Source: Ancrocorticia sp047602305 | Lineage (GTDB): Bacteria; Actinomycetota; Actinomycetes; Actinomycetales; Actinomycetaceae | Assembly (NCBI GenBank): GCA_047602305.1 | Contig: JASGHO010000001.1 | Span: forward strand, 1,674,001-1,738,000 | Length of the DNA stretch: 64,000 nucleotides | Direction: 5' to 3' | Part shown: piece after piece, positions 53,968-61,872 of the stretch | Layout of the letters: the number at the start of each line of letters is the position of its first letter | Numbering within the stretch: the first letter of the stretch is position 1 | The notes under the pieces: generated by a model | The model's database searches: none | What the model was told of the DNA's origin: nothing | What the model saw: the letters and a program-made list of their open reading frames with translations, nothing else | Translations under genes and position numbers: made by a program

Positions 53968-54708
53968 GTGGCTTCTGTCAAAGCCGACAGGTTTACTCCT
54001 CGATATTTTGCCATCGAGCAAGAACTTCGATCGCGCATTGCCAAGCTTCAGCCACATGATCCTTTGCCAAGTGATGCCGCTCTCTGCACTGAGTTCGGAG
54101 TGAGCCGAATGACGGCCAGAGCGGCTGTACAGCGTCTCGTGCAAGACGGGCTCGTTTACCGAGAAGCCGGTCGGGGAACATTCGTTGCTCCACCAATCGT
54201 CGATCGACAGTTGTCCAACCTTCTGGGTTTCACCGACGAGATGACTCTCAAAGGACTCAAACCATCGTCAACCCTGCTCTTTGCCCATGTTGGTCCAGGA
54301 GATGAGTCCCAAACTAATGCCCTCGAACTTCCCGCAGGCAGCGAGGTTGTCACAATTCAGCGTATTCGCCGCGCCAACGAAGTACCGCTGGTCCTCGACC
54401 ACACAACACTTCCCACTGAGTACGCCGGAGTGCTCAAGGCAGATCTTGAGAGCGGCTCACTTCACGCGGCACTCATTGCCGAGGGAGTGCTCCTCACCCA
54501 TGGCATGAGCTTCGTTACGGCCGAATCAGCCACTCCTCTCGACGCCAAGTCCCTATCGGTCAAGGCTGGCTCACCTCTCTTGGTTGAGCGACGCTTGATT
54601 AGAAATGCGAGCGGAACCGCGGTTGAGTGGACCGAGAGCCGATATGTACCCGAACGCTATACAATCACCGCACAGTTCACCGTTGAATCGCCGCAGGGCT
54701 CACGATAA
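53968..54708 (+). CDS. GntR family regulator, HutC/UTRA subfamily
   Basis: 246 residues: winged-helix domain (about 5-75, YFAIEQELRSRIAKLQPHDPLPSDAALCTEFGVSRMTARAAVQRL) and a UTRA effector-binding domain (about 95-240). It should sense a sugar phosphate or related metabolite of this cluster. GTG 53968 is chosen for GGAGG 7 nt upstream; the frame open from 53812 overlaps the hairpin and lacks a site. Likely targets are the TATAG palindromes at 49855 and 57099. Confidence 0.9.
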   Translation: MASVKADRFTPRYFAIEQELRSRIAKLQPHDPLPSDAALCTEFGVSRMTARAAVQRLVQDGLVYREAGRGTFVAPPIVDRQLSNLLGFTDEMTLKGLKPSSTLLFAHVGPGDESQTNALELPAGSEVVTIQRIRRANEVPLVLDHTTLPTEYAGVLKADLESGSLHAALIAEGVLLTHGMSFVTAESATPLDAKSLSVKAGSPLLVERRLIRNASGTAVEWTESRYVPERYTITAQFTVESPQGSR

Positions 54709-54896
54709 TAGTGGGGAATTAAGGAGTCTGGGTCTGCCTCAGAAGTCGGTGAGAGTTGAGACCGTACGGGCATATCCAGCTCGTACGATCAGCGAGGGGT
54801 TTGCACATGACACCCCGGCTAAGAACCGCGACTTTGTGTACAAACCCCTCACCTGGTGGATCCTTGCGTTCCAGGACCAGCAGCAGATGTCCAGGT

Positions 54897-55637
54897 TTAG
54901 TAGCCGCCACCCGCGGTAGATGCGCTAGCCTCGCTCACGCCAAGAACCTCGGGAGTGGAACGATAGCCAATACCCATGCGATCAATCCCCATGTCAATCA
55001 GCTCAAAGAAGTGTTCACGAGTGCGGATACCACCCGATCCCTTAACCGAGATGCGGCCTTTCGCGGTCTCAAGCATGAGGTCAATAACCTCATTCGTGGC
55101 GCCATCAGACTTGCCGCCGGTATAGAAACCCGTGGAGGTCTTGATGAAGTCTGCACCCGCCGCAATAGCGCACTCGGTCCCGGCAACGATCTGCTCCGGA
55201 GTGAGTGAGTCTGTCTCGATGATAACCTTGACCTTCGTGCCGTGGGCATGGCACACCTCCACCACAGCAGCAATATCCTGGGTGACATACTCCAGATCGC
55301 CAGAGCGAAGGCGCCCATAGTTCGCAACAATGTCAAGATCCTGGATGTCGTAGTTGGTGACGTATTCCTCGGCCTGGCGAGCCTTCGACGTCGTCGTCGA
55401 CAATCCGAACGGGAAATCGCACACCACGCAGATACCGGTCTCGGTTCCAGCAACCATCGGGGCCACAATCTCCAACGAGGCCGGGTTGATACAGATCGTT
55501 GCACACCCAAAATCAATGCCTTCTTGGGTGTACTTCTTGATCTCTTGGACTGTGAACTCCGGTTTGAGAACGGACTGATCAATGTAGGAGGCGAGCTCCT
55601 TGGCCGACATCTCGCTTGCGGGCTTGGAGGGTTTCAT
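54897..55637 (-). CDS. deoC: Deoxyribose-phosphate aldolase
   Basis: 246-residue class I aldolase cleaving 2-deoxyribose-5-phosphate to glyceraldehyde-3-phosphate and acetaldehyde. The Schiff-base lysine is in GADFIKTSTGF (about residue 160) and VKGSGGIRTREH is conserved. The ATG at 55637 follows GAAAGGAACTAGCC and is 4 bp after the GH1 stop, so the two are co-transcribed. DeoC with a glycosidase is unusual; FucO could reduce its acetaldehyde product. Confidence 0.93.
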   Translation of the reverse strand: MKPSKPASEMSAKELASYIDQSVLKPEFTVQEIKKYTQEGIDFGCATICINPASLEIVAPMVAGTETGICVVCDFPFGLSTTTSKARQAEEYVTNYDIQDLDIVANYGRLRSGDLEYVTQDIAAVVEVCHAHGTKVKVIIETDSLTPEQIVAGTECAIAAGADFIKTSTGFYTGGKSDGATNEVIDLMLETAKGRISVKGSGGIRTREHFFELIDMGIDRMGIGYRSTPEVLGVSEASASTAGGGY

Positions 55638-55641
55638 AAGG

Positions 55642-57060
55642 CTAGTTCCTTTCAATCGTGGATAGGCCATTGCTGGCAATGACCTGGCGATACCACTCGA
55701 ACGACTTCTTCTTGTACCGTTCAAGACTTCCTGATCCGTCATCGTTGCGATCGACATAAATGAATCCATAACGCTTGGACATCTGGCTAGTGGAAGCACT
55801 GACAAGGTCAATAGGCCCCCACGTTGCGTAACCAAGCACTTCGACGCCGTCGTCGATCGCCTCCGCAACCTGCTCAATGTGCCGAGACAGGTAGTCAATC
55901 CGGTAGTCATCAATGACGGTGAGTTCGCCGTCGATTTCCACCAATTCATCTCGCGCACCAAGCCCATTTTCGACGACAAAGAGTGGCACCTGATATCGGT
56001 CGTACAGCTTGTTGAGAAACAGTCGTAGCCCTTGGGGATCAATTTGCCATCCCCACTGACTTGACTCCAAGGTTGGGTTGGAAATCCCACGAAGGCCATT
56101 TCCTTCTGCTGTCGGGCGTGTGTCACGATCTGCCGATTCACACGTACTCATGTAATAACTGAAGGCCACGAAGGACACCGTGTTATCCGCAAGCAGTTGC
56201 CTGTCCTGTTCGGTGAGTTCGATGCTGACGCCGTTCTCACGGAAGAAACGATCCATGTAGCGAGGAATGTGCCCACGCACTGCCGTATCCGTGAAGAACA
56301 AGCTGCGCCGTTCCATCTCCATGGCAGCAAACTGATCAGAAGGATCCGGCGTGAGCGGGTAGATCGGCAACCCAATAATCATCGAACCCACCTGTGCCGT
56401 GGGTGCAAGCTCGCGCGCCACTTCAACCGCAGTGGCGGAGGCAAGAAGTTGATTAATGCACGCTTGCCAGATCTGCGTGCTGCTCACATCTTCTCGTGGG
56501 GTAAGAATCGCTCCAGCAAGCAGCGGCTGATCAGGCAACATATTGATCTCCCCAAAAGGAATCCAATACTTTACCCGGTGACCATAGCGTCCGAAGAGAA
56601 CCTTGGCGAAACGCTTGTAGAAGCCGATGAGTCGACGATTAGACCATCCGCCATACTCCTTTGCCAGGTGAAGCGGTGTCTCGTAGTGGCTGATCGTCAC
56701 CACCGGTTCGATGTCGTGGGCCTCCAACTCGTCAAAGACACGATCGTAGAAGGCTAATCCATCTTCATTCGGGGTCAGCTCGTCACCCTGAGGAAAGATA
56801 CGCGCCCAGGAAATCGAGAAGCGGAGTGTCGAAAAGCCCATGTCCGCAAACAAAGCGATGTCTTCGACATAGCGATGGAAGAAATCAATACCTTCCAGTT
56901 TAAGGTTCCGGGCAACAGGGCCATCAGAGGGAGGACCCGCAACTCCATCCGGCATTACATCTGCGATCGAAAGACCTTTGCCTCCCTCAAGGTAGGCACC
57001 TTCAATTTGGTTGGCTGCAATGGTGCCACCCCACAAGAAGCCGTCAGGAAATTGACCCAT
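55642..57060 (-). CDS. GH1 6-phospho-beta-glucosidase-like enzyme
   Basis: 472-residue family 1 glycosidase. The nucleophile is Glu364 in FVVENGLG; the acid/base is Glu171, but its motif is PFGEIN where nearly all GH1 enzymes have (T)FNE, so Asn170 is replaced by Gly. The phosphate-site pattern Ser428-Lys429-x-Tyr431 (MSKRYGFIYVD) marks a 6-phospho-glycoside enzyme. No PTS permease is present in the window. It is the first gene of the operon with deoC. Confidence 0.88.
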   Translation of the reverse strand: MGQFPDGFLWGGTIAANQIEGAYLEGGKGLSIADVMPDGVAGPPSDGPVARNLKLEGIDFFHRYVEDIALFADMGFSTLRFSISWARIFPQGDELTPNEDGLAFYDRVFDELEAHDIEPVVTISHYETPLHLAKEYGGWSNRRLIGFYKRFAKVLFGRYGHRVKYWIPFGEINMLPDQPLLAGAILTPREDVSSTQIWQACINQLLASATAVEVARELAPTAQVGSMIIGLPIYPLTPDPSDQFAAMEMERRSLFFTDTAVRGHIPRYMDRFFRENGVSIELTEQDRQLLADNTVSFVAFSYYMSTCESADRDTRPTAEGNGLRGISNPTLESSQWGWQIDPQGLRLFLNKLYDRYQVPLFVVENGLGARDELVEIDGELTVIDDYRIDYLSRHIEQVAEAIDDGVEVLGYATWGPIDLVSASTSQMSKRYGFIYVDRNDDGSGSLERYKKKSFEWYRQVIASNGLSTIERN

Positions 57061-57093
57061 GTATTTCTCCTGTTTGAAACCACTAAGAACGAT

Positions 57094-57120
57094 AACCTGT
57101 ATAGTTGTATAGATAGGTTA
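57094..57120. promoter_or_regulatory. GTATAG repeat upstream of the GH1-deoC operon
   Basis: Two GTATAG units (57099-57104, 57107-57112) stand inside an imperfect inverted repeat AACCT...AGGTT (57094-57119), 35-60 bp before the GH1 start. They resemble the TATAG palindromes at 49855-49881 and may be bound by the same GntR regulator. Confidence 0.5.
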
Positions 57121-57245
57121 GCATGCTTGGGTAGGTCTTACAAGAAAACCGGACAGATCGAGGAAGGTAACCTATCGCGCAGCCAAAGATATTGCGCAAC
57201 CAAAAGAGTCGCGCCGATCTATTCCACCTATCCCACGGACAGTGT

Positions 57246-57740
57246 CTACTCCGCCGCCAGCATCCTTGCCAGCGCGTCGCGCTCGGCTACGTCGTACCAC
57301 ATGAGGTCCTCGTCGATCACGCGATCAAAGGCTGCTTCGTCGCCGTCGGCGGCTTCGGCCACATCCTGCTCCGCTTCGAGGTCATCTACGTGGATGGACT
57401 CGATCTTTTTCCACCCCACCGGCTGGTTAAGGTAGACCGCCGACGGCAGGTGCTCGTCCAGATCGTAGCTTTCGGGATCGAGCGGCGAAACGTGCGCGTC
57501 CGGAACAACCGCCACAATCACGCAGCGCCGAGGAGCAACAGCGACACCCTCAGAACGCGCCGTACCAACAAGCCGCAAGGAATCATCTGCGGCGGCGTTC
57601 ATTGCCACCGCTTCGACAACCTCCGAATCCTCGTCCACGCCGAGAGCATGCTCCAGCGCACGCGTCACCGCATGTACGACTCTCGGTTCAATGGGGGCGC
57701 TCTTTAGGTCGCGGTTAGTCGCTGGAATGTAGATCCTCAC
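57246..57740 (-). CDS. DUF6912-like actinobacterial protein
   Basis: 164 residues beginning MRIYIPATNRDL, with alternating strands (RCVIVAVVPDAHVSP) and an acidic C-terminal third (DDLEAEQDVAEAADGDEAAFDRVIDEDLMWYD). The start and layout match a conserved actinobacterial family of unknown function usually annotated DUF6912. There are no catalytic motifs. It is followed by the GH1 promoter region and may be monocistronic. Confidence 0.7.
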   Translation of the reverse strand: MRIYIPATNRDLKSAPIEPRVVHAVTRALEHALGVDEDSEVVEAVAMNAAADDSLRLVGTARSEGVAVAPRRCVIVAVVPDAHVSPLDPESYDLDEHLPSAVYLNQPVGWKKIESIHVDDLEAEQDVAEAADGDEAAFDRVIDEDLMWYDVAERDALARMLAAE

Positions 57741-58094
57741 ACGCTCATGCTAGCGGATGCTTAGCACTCCCCTCAGCACCAACAACCTTCGAATCCGCGC
57801 CATGCCGCCATTTGAACCACGAGTTCTTGCCAGCCTTCGCGCGACGACCCCTTTTACTCTCCCCAATCTGCTCCCCATCACTATTCCCGCCCGGATCCCT
57901 CCCCGCCAGATGCTTGATTTCTTGCTCGGTGTGCTGTGGGATGTGGGCTTGGGGTGTTGCGGAGGATCGTGAGATCGGGGTTCTCGCACTAGTGGATGCA
58001 AAAGTCCGGGTATATGTTACGGGCGTGCCATATTTGGCACGCCCGTAACATATATCCGGAAAAATGCATCAACTTCTCGAAACATCCCAAGAAA
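57741..58094. other. Gap between the CpaE-like gene and DUF6912
   Basis: 354 bp. It contains the DUF6912 leader and, next to the CpaE-like gene, a very long hairpin (57995-58070). A minus-strand frame at 57750-58001 is Arg-rich, has no Shine-Dalgarno and looks random. Confidence 0.55.
57995..58070 (-). terminator. Very long hairpin after the CpaE-like gene
   Basis: A 26-bp stem from TCCGGGTATATGTTACGGGC onward (58005-58060, 4-nt loop, one G-T pair) is extended by GATGCA/TGCATC across an A-rich internal loop. On the minus strand CTTTTGC follows the main stem. It ends the CpaE-like transcript, or is a remnant palindrome. Confidence 0.65.
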
Positions 58095-59636
58095 TCAATC
58101 GTCTAGCTTCGGCGATTCTCCGACAACCACTTTCGCCCCGCCCAGCAACCGCACTCTCCACTTCTTCGTGGATGCTTCCACCTTCCCAGCTACACCCGTT
58201 TTCCCAGCTACACCCTTCTTCACACTGATGCCCTTCCTCGCGGAGACTCCCCACTTCTTCGCAGCCACCACCTCGTCCTCAACAAACCTGCCCGCCAACG
58301 CCGCAATATCCTGCGCGATCCCGCTGTTGGCAGCCGCCTCCTGAAGCGTCAGGCCACGGCACTCCGCATCAACCATGCGCTCCCGATCCTCCCGGATCGT
58401 TGAAAAACGGCGGATTCCATACGGGGTAAGAACTTCAGCGGATGCAGCGGCCGCATACATCGGGTGGCGTCCGGTCCGCGTCACCACCACGTGGGGATCA
58501 ACCACCCCGAGCTCCGCACCCCGAGCAACATGATCAACGAGCCGCCTCAGACCAACCGGCCCCGCCCGCCCCACAACAAGAACGTCATCCGCACTCTCCA
58601 GAAGCGACAACGTCAGGCCATCACGTTCCGTCTCGAATCCGTAGCCCTGCGATTCGGCTTCCGCCGCACAATCAACAACCACGTAATCCCACTGATCCCG
58701 CACCATCTCCCACAGCCGGTCGGCCACGGGCCGCGGAATCTCGCGCCACCGATGCCCGGCGTTGAGCCCGGGAAGAAAATCAAACGTCGCGATCTCCACA
58801 CACGCGCTCTTGATCATCTCGGGAGCCTTCTCACCCATGTTGATCGCCCGCGCGACGGCAACTATCGCCGACGTCTCCTGATCCAGCGCCAATAGTTGCG
58901 CCAATGAAGGATGATGAATGTCCGCGTCAATCAGCAGGGTCCGCTTTCGCTCGCCAAGCGCGTGGGCAAGATCCCGCGCTACACAGGAACGCCCCGGGGA
59001 ACCTCCGCTACCCCACACGGCGATGATCTTGCCTCGCGAACCTTTCGGCCTACCAACAGCCTCGCCTGCCCGAGATGTCACGTCTCCGCGCAAACTCCCC
59101 CGGCCATCATCAGGTTCACCGCCAAATTCATCCGCCCCACCAAGTTCCCGCTCAAGAGTCGCATCTGACGCAACCCCGGGCGCAAGGTGACGCGACGGCG
59201 GCGTCGTTAACGAAGTGCTTCGTTCGTCATCGGATTCGTACTCCGCGATTTCTTCGCCAGCCCGGGACTTCACGGCTACCCGGCCACCCTCGACCGTTCT
59301 CTCCCGCTCCGGACGTTCGCCCAGGTTCTGGAGGCAGGCGGCGACGTCGTCGGCAAAAGGAGAGGCGACGGCATCGCACCCCACCTCGCGCGCGGACGCC
59401 GGATTCAACGTCCGCAACACCCCGACGATCTGTAGTCCGCACGCGCGCAGTTCGGAGGCGTCAACAAGATCGATATCGTCGACGACGGCGACCGTGCCCA
59501 GCCCGGCCTGCGCGCAGGCGACGAGTTCAGTCAAGTCCGCACAGCGGCGCGTCACCTCGATGGGAGGTGCTAGGGTCGCGAGCCGCTCAACAACCTGGAC
59601 CTCCAACTCGCCGCTGAGGCAGAGGAGGACGCTCAC
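58095..59636 (-). CDS. CpaE-like P-loop ATPase with altered Walker A
   Basis: 513 residues. An N-terminal receiver-like domain (about 1-105) and an acidic linker are followed by a MinD/ParA-type domain. The P-loop reads GSGGSPGRS (209-217), with Arg216 in place of the usual Lys. LIDADIHHPSLAQLL and VVVDCAA follow. The C-terminal 50 residues are Lys/Gly/Val-rich repeats (KKGVAGKTGVAGKV). CpaE-like proteins localise Tad pili, but no tad genes are in the window. It ends at the SAF gene and is co-transcribed with it. Confidence 0.82.
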   Translation of the reverse strand: MSVLLCLSGELEVQVVERLATLAPPIEVTRRCADLTELVACAQAGLGTVAVVDDIDLVDASELRACGLQIVGVLRTLNPASAREVGCDAVASPFADDVAACLQNLGERPERERTVEGGRVAVKSRAGEEIAEYESDDERSTSLTTPPSRHLAPGVASDATLERELGGADEFGGEPDDGRGSLRGDVTSRAGEAVGRPKGSRGKIIAVWGSGGSPGRSCVARDLAHALGERKRTLLIDADIHHPSLAQLLALDQETSAIVAVARAINMGEKAPEMIKSACVEIATFDFLPGLNAGHRWREIPRPVADRLWEMVRDQWDYVVVDCAAEAESQGYGFETERDGLTLSLLESADDVLVVGRAGPVGLRRLVDHVARGAELGVVDPHVVVTRTGRHPMYAAAASAEVLTPYGIRRFSTIREDRERMVDAECRGLTLQEAAANSGIAQDIAALAGRFVEDEVVAAKKWGVSARKGISVKKGVAGKTGVAGKVEASTKKWRVRLLGGAKVVVGESPKLDD

Positions 59637-60238
59637 GGGGCCTCGCCTTCCACGAGAACCAGGCCGTCCTGCGAACCGAGTACGGCGAGAACCGCGGAAA
59701 TCTGGTAGTCCTGTACCCGGATCTCAGCGGTGATCTGGTCCAGCATCATAGCCTCGGAAGCGCCGACGGAGACTATGAGAACGTCGCCCGCCACAAGCTC
59801 GGCGCGCGCCTGCTTTCCACCTGCCTCAGCCTGGCGCACCCGCCACAGCTGCGCGTGACTCCCCTTGCCCAGGCTCGCGGGCGCCGGACTCAACAGCGGG
59901 ACAACAAGAACGTTGCCCTCAGCCTTCTCAGTTTCGATGAAACTGCGCGCCACAAGCTGACCCTCGGTGACCACCTGGGTCAGCTGCGCTTCGCCGACGT
60001 CGTCGCGCGGGCCAAGATACGCGGCCGCAACGTCGGAGGGCATTTCCACGGTTCGAAGCTCCGCGGTGTCGATCGCGGTACCCGGGAGGACCGTTTCTCC
60101 CGCCTGATAGACGGGAACCGTTGGCGGGCCCTGGAAGAGATAACCACCGGCGACGGAAGACACAGCGATGAGAAGAATGCCTCCCGCTAAGCGCGGATCC
60201 TTCCATCGCGTTGTCTTAATTCGACGTACTTTTGTCAT
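59633..60238 (-). CDS. SAF-domain membrane protein (CpaB-like)
   Basis: 201 residues: basic N-terminus, one membrane helix (LAGGILLIAVSSVAGGYLF, about 18-36) and an extracytoplasmic SAF domain (about 40-110, VYQAGETVLPGTAIDTAELRTVEMP). SAF proteins are found in Flp pilus assembly and flagellar P-ring chaperones. With the CpaE-like ATPase it forms a two-gene unit (4-nt overlap) of unknown role here. The ATG at 60238 follows GGAAAGCG. Confidence 0.82.
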   Translation of the reverse strand: MTKVRRIKTTRWKDPRLAGGILLIAVSSVAGGYLFQGPPTVPVYQAGETVLPGTAIDTAELRTVEMPSDVAAAYLGPRDDVGEAQLTQVVTEGQLVARSFIETEKAEGNVLVVPLLSPAPASLGKGSHAQLWRVRQAEAGGKQARAELVAGDVLIVSVGASEAMMLDQITAEIRVQDYQISAVLAVLGSQDGLVLVEGEAP

Positions 60239-60375
60239 CGCTTTCCCTCCGGCTTGCCGTCCCGTGGTTCACCGCGCACGCAAGTTGGATACCCTTGCGG
60301 GTACCCGAAATGGGGCGGTGACCACCTATCAAGTCTGGCAAAGAACCTCAACTTCTGCAGAGTCCTCCACAAGCC

Positions 60376-60384
60376 TGTGGATAA
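60376..60384 (-). promoter_or_regulatory. DnaA-box-like site
   Basis: TTATCCACA on the minus strand, 30 bp upstream of the small HTH gene. It is a perfect match to the consensus DnaA box. See also 61686-61694. Confidence 0.45.
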
Positions 60385-60413
60385 CTAGCCGCGCACCCCG
60401 ATTACGTGCCATT

Positions 60414-60635
60414 ATGTCTGTCATGGGTAAGTTCCTGACTATCGCTGACGTCGCCGAATATCTCAATGTGTCCGCCGGACAAGTTCGCACGCTCATCAAG
60501 AGCGGCCAGCTTCCTGCCATTCAGGTGGGAGGCCGCGGTCAGTGGCGCATTGAAACCGACGAACTGGAGAAGTACATCCAAGCCGCCTACGCCCAGACAA
60601 GGAAGCGTATTGCTGAGAACATGACGGAGCTGTAG
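60414..60635 (+). CDS. Small MerR/excisionase-type HTH protein
   Basis: 73 residues: FLTIADVAEYLNVSAGQVRTLIKSGQLPAIQVGGRGQWRI is a helix-turn-helix of the Xis/BldC type, followed by a helical tail. It resembles small conserved actinobacterial DNA-binding proteins. ATG 60414 or 60423 could be used; neither has a Shine-Dalgarno, so the mRNA may be leaderless. It is divergent from the SAF gene. Confidence 0.85.
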   Translation: MSVMGKFLTIADVAEYLNVSAGQVRTLIKSGQLPAIQVGGRGQWRIETDELEKYIQAAYAQTRKRIAENMTEL

Positions 60636-60929
60636 AAAGCCGCAAGTATTTGCACTTTTAACGTCAACTTTTTCTTGTAATAGCGCGGATTTTCGGATTT
60701 TATCAGGGTGTCCGGCGCGCCGTTTTGGTCAGGCTGGTAGCCCTTCAACTTACCGATTCTCACAGTCTCCTCGCGGCGGCCCACACTCACGGCAGAAGCC
60801 CCTCACTCGCAGCAGCAGCAGCTAGCCCACTCACAGCAGCCCACTCGCACCTCAGTCACTCACCATTGGCGACCGCTCAGCTTGCTGGAACTACATCTCG
60901 GCAGCTCCCCGCTTACGCGCCCCGCCCAC
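60636..60929. other. AT-rich then low-complexity gap
   Basis: 294 bp. The first 80 bp are AT-rich (GTATTTGCACTTTTAACG onward) and may hold a promoter. From about 60770 the DNA is low-complexity, with recurring CCACTCACAGCAG-like units. No gene is supported. Confidence 0.5.
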
Positions 60930-61616
60930 TCACCCAATATGGCGCGACACATCGGCCCGGAGAATATTCGCGGTGGCTATCGTGACCAGCTGCGAGGCGA
61001 CACCCGCAGTTCCTCCTACAGCTCCCCCGCTCGCCGCACCCAGCACATCCACCCAGTCAGCGCCGACTGAGACAACCCTTCCCCTCACGCTCCCGGTTGA
61101 GTGGGTCAGCACCGCCGCGGCCCCCTCCCCCATCACCGCTCGAAGAGCCATCTGGAACGTGGACTCGGATACCAGCCGCCCCGCCCACACGCCGGCCCGC
61201 ACCGGCAGGCCTTGCAGCGTCACAATCGCCGCCATCTGAATGAGCGACTCACCACGGGCAGTCTCGCCCCGCACCCAGTGCTTGGATACGTCCCGGACGA
61301 GAATGTCGACGTCGTCGCCGTTGAGGAGTTGACATCGGACCCGACGGTCACGGCACGCGTGAAGTCTCAGAGCGAGGGAGATTCCCGCGGACTCGCCGTG
61401 ACGGAGTTCCTCGCGCTCAACTTCGGCCTCGCCCCGCAGCTCCGCGTCCATCCGACTGGACGTATCCGCGAGGACCTCCCACGCGCTCGGGGATCTCTGG
61501 ATCCTGCGCCGGGTCTCGAATCCGCTCGCAGGTTCGGGGGTGTGTGCAGGTTCGGGAGTGCGCCGGCGGGAGTAGGTTTCCGGGGCGCCGTCGTCGGAAA
61601 TGTGAGTGCCGCTCAT
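60930..61616 (-). CDS. Conserved actinobacterial protein of unknown function
   Basis: 228 residues. The N-terminal 55 are disordered (Arg/Pro/Glu-rich); residues 60-215 form alternating strands and helices (CRVRCQLLNGDDVDILVRDV-type, then RGRVVSVGADWVDVLGAASGG) that look like two small beta-barrel units. There is no signal peptide or catalytic motif. Position between the HTH gene and the LysM gene is the only context. I do not recognise the family. Confidence 0.65.
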   Translation of the reverse strand: MSGTHISDDGAPETYSRRRTPEPAHTPEPASGFETRRRIQRSPSAWEVLADTSSRMDAELRGEAEVEREELRHGESAGISLALRLHACRDRRVRCQLLNGDDVDILVRDVSKHWVRGETARGESLIQMAAIVTLQGLPVRAGVWAGRLVSESTFQMALRAVMGEGAAAVLTHSTGSVRGRVVSVGADWVDVLGAASGGAVGGTAGVASQLVTIATANILRADVSRHIG

Positions 61617-61656
61617 GTTGGTGGACAGTACTCCACAACGAGCACATCCGCCGAAG

Positions 61657-61694
61657 TTATCCCCAGATAGACCGGTTGCGGCCGTTTATCCACA
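61657..61694 (+). promoter_or_regulatory. Two DnaA-box-like sites
   Basis: TTATCCCCA (61657-61665, one mismatch) and TTATCCACA (61686-61694, perfect) lie 21 bp apart in the intergenic region before the LysM gene. With the perfect site at 60376-60384 this gives three DnaA-type boxes within 1.3 kb. Confidence 0.45.
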
Positions 61695-61872
61695 AGGGTC
61701 GGTCCAGGACTTTCCTACAACACTCCGACGAAAGTCAGAGAGCCGTCTCACCACAGCTACTAGCCGTGTATACCCGGCCGCACATCCCATCTACAACAGT
61801 CAAAGATATAAATCACGCACTAAATAGCATCAAACGACATCAAAACGTATTGTGAACATCTAAGGAGCAACA

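Noticed and set aside
54605..54919. Plus-strand frame in the gntR-deoC gap (…YKPLTWWILAFQDQQQ…)
   Set aside because: Part looks protein-like, but it starts inside gntR, has no Shine-Dalgarno and ends in deoC. It might be a pseudogene scrap but cannot be supported.
57750..58001. Minus-strand 83-codon frame
   Set aside because: Arg-rich random-looking composition, no Shine-Dalgarno, and it runs into the long hairpin.
60725..60985. Plus-strand frame rich in Ala, Ser and His
   Set aside because: It is a reading of low-complexity CACTCACAGCAG-type DNA with no start signal.
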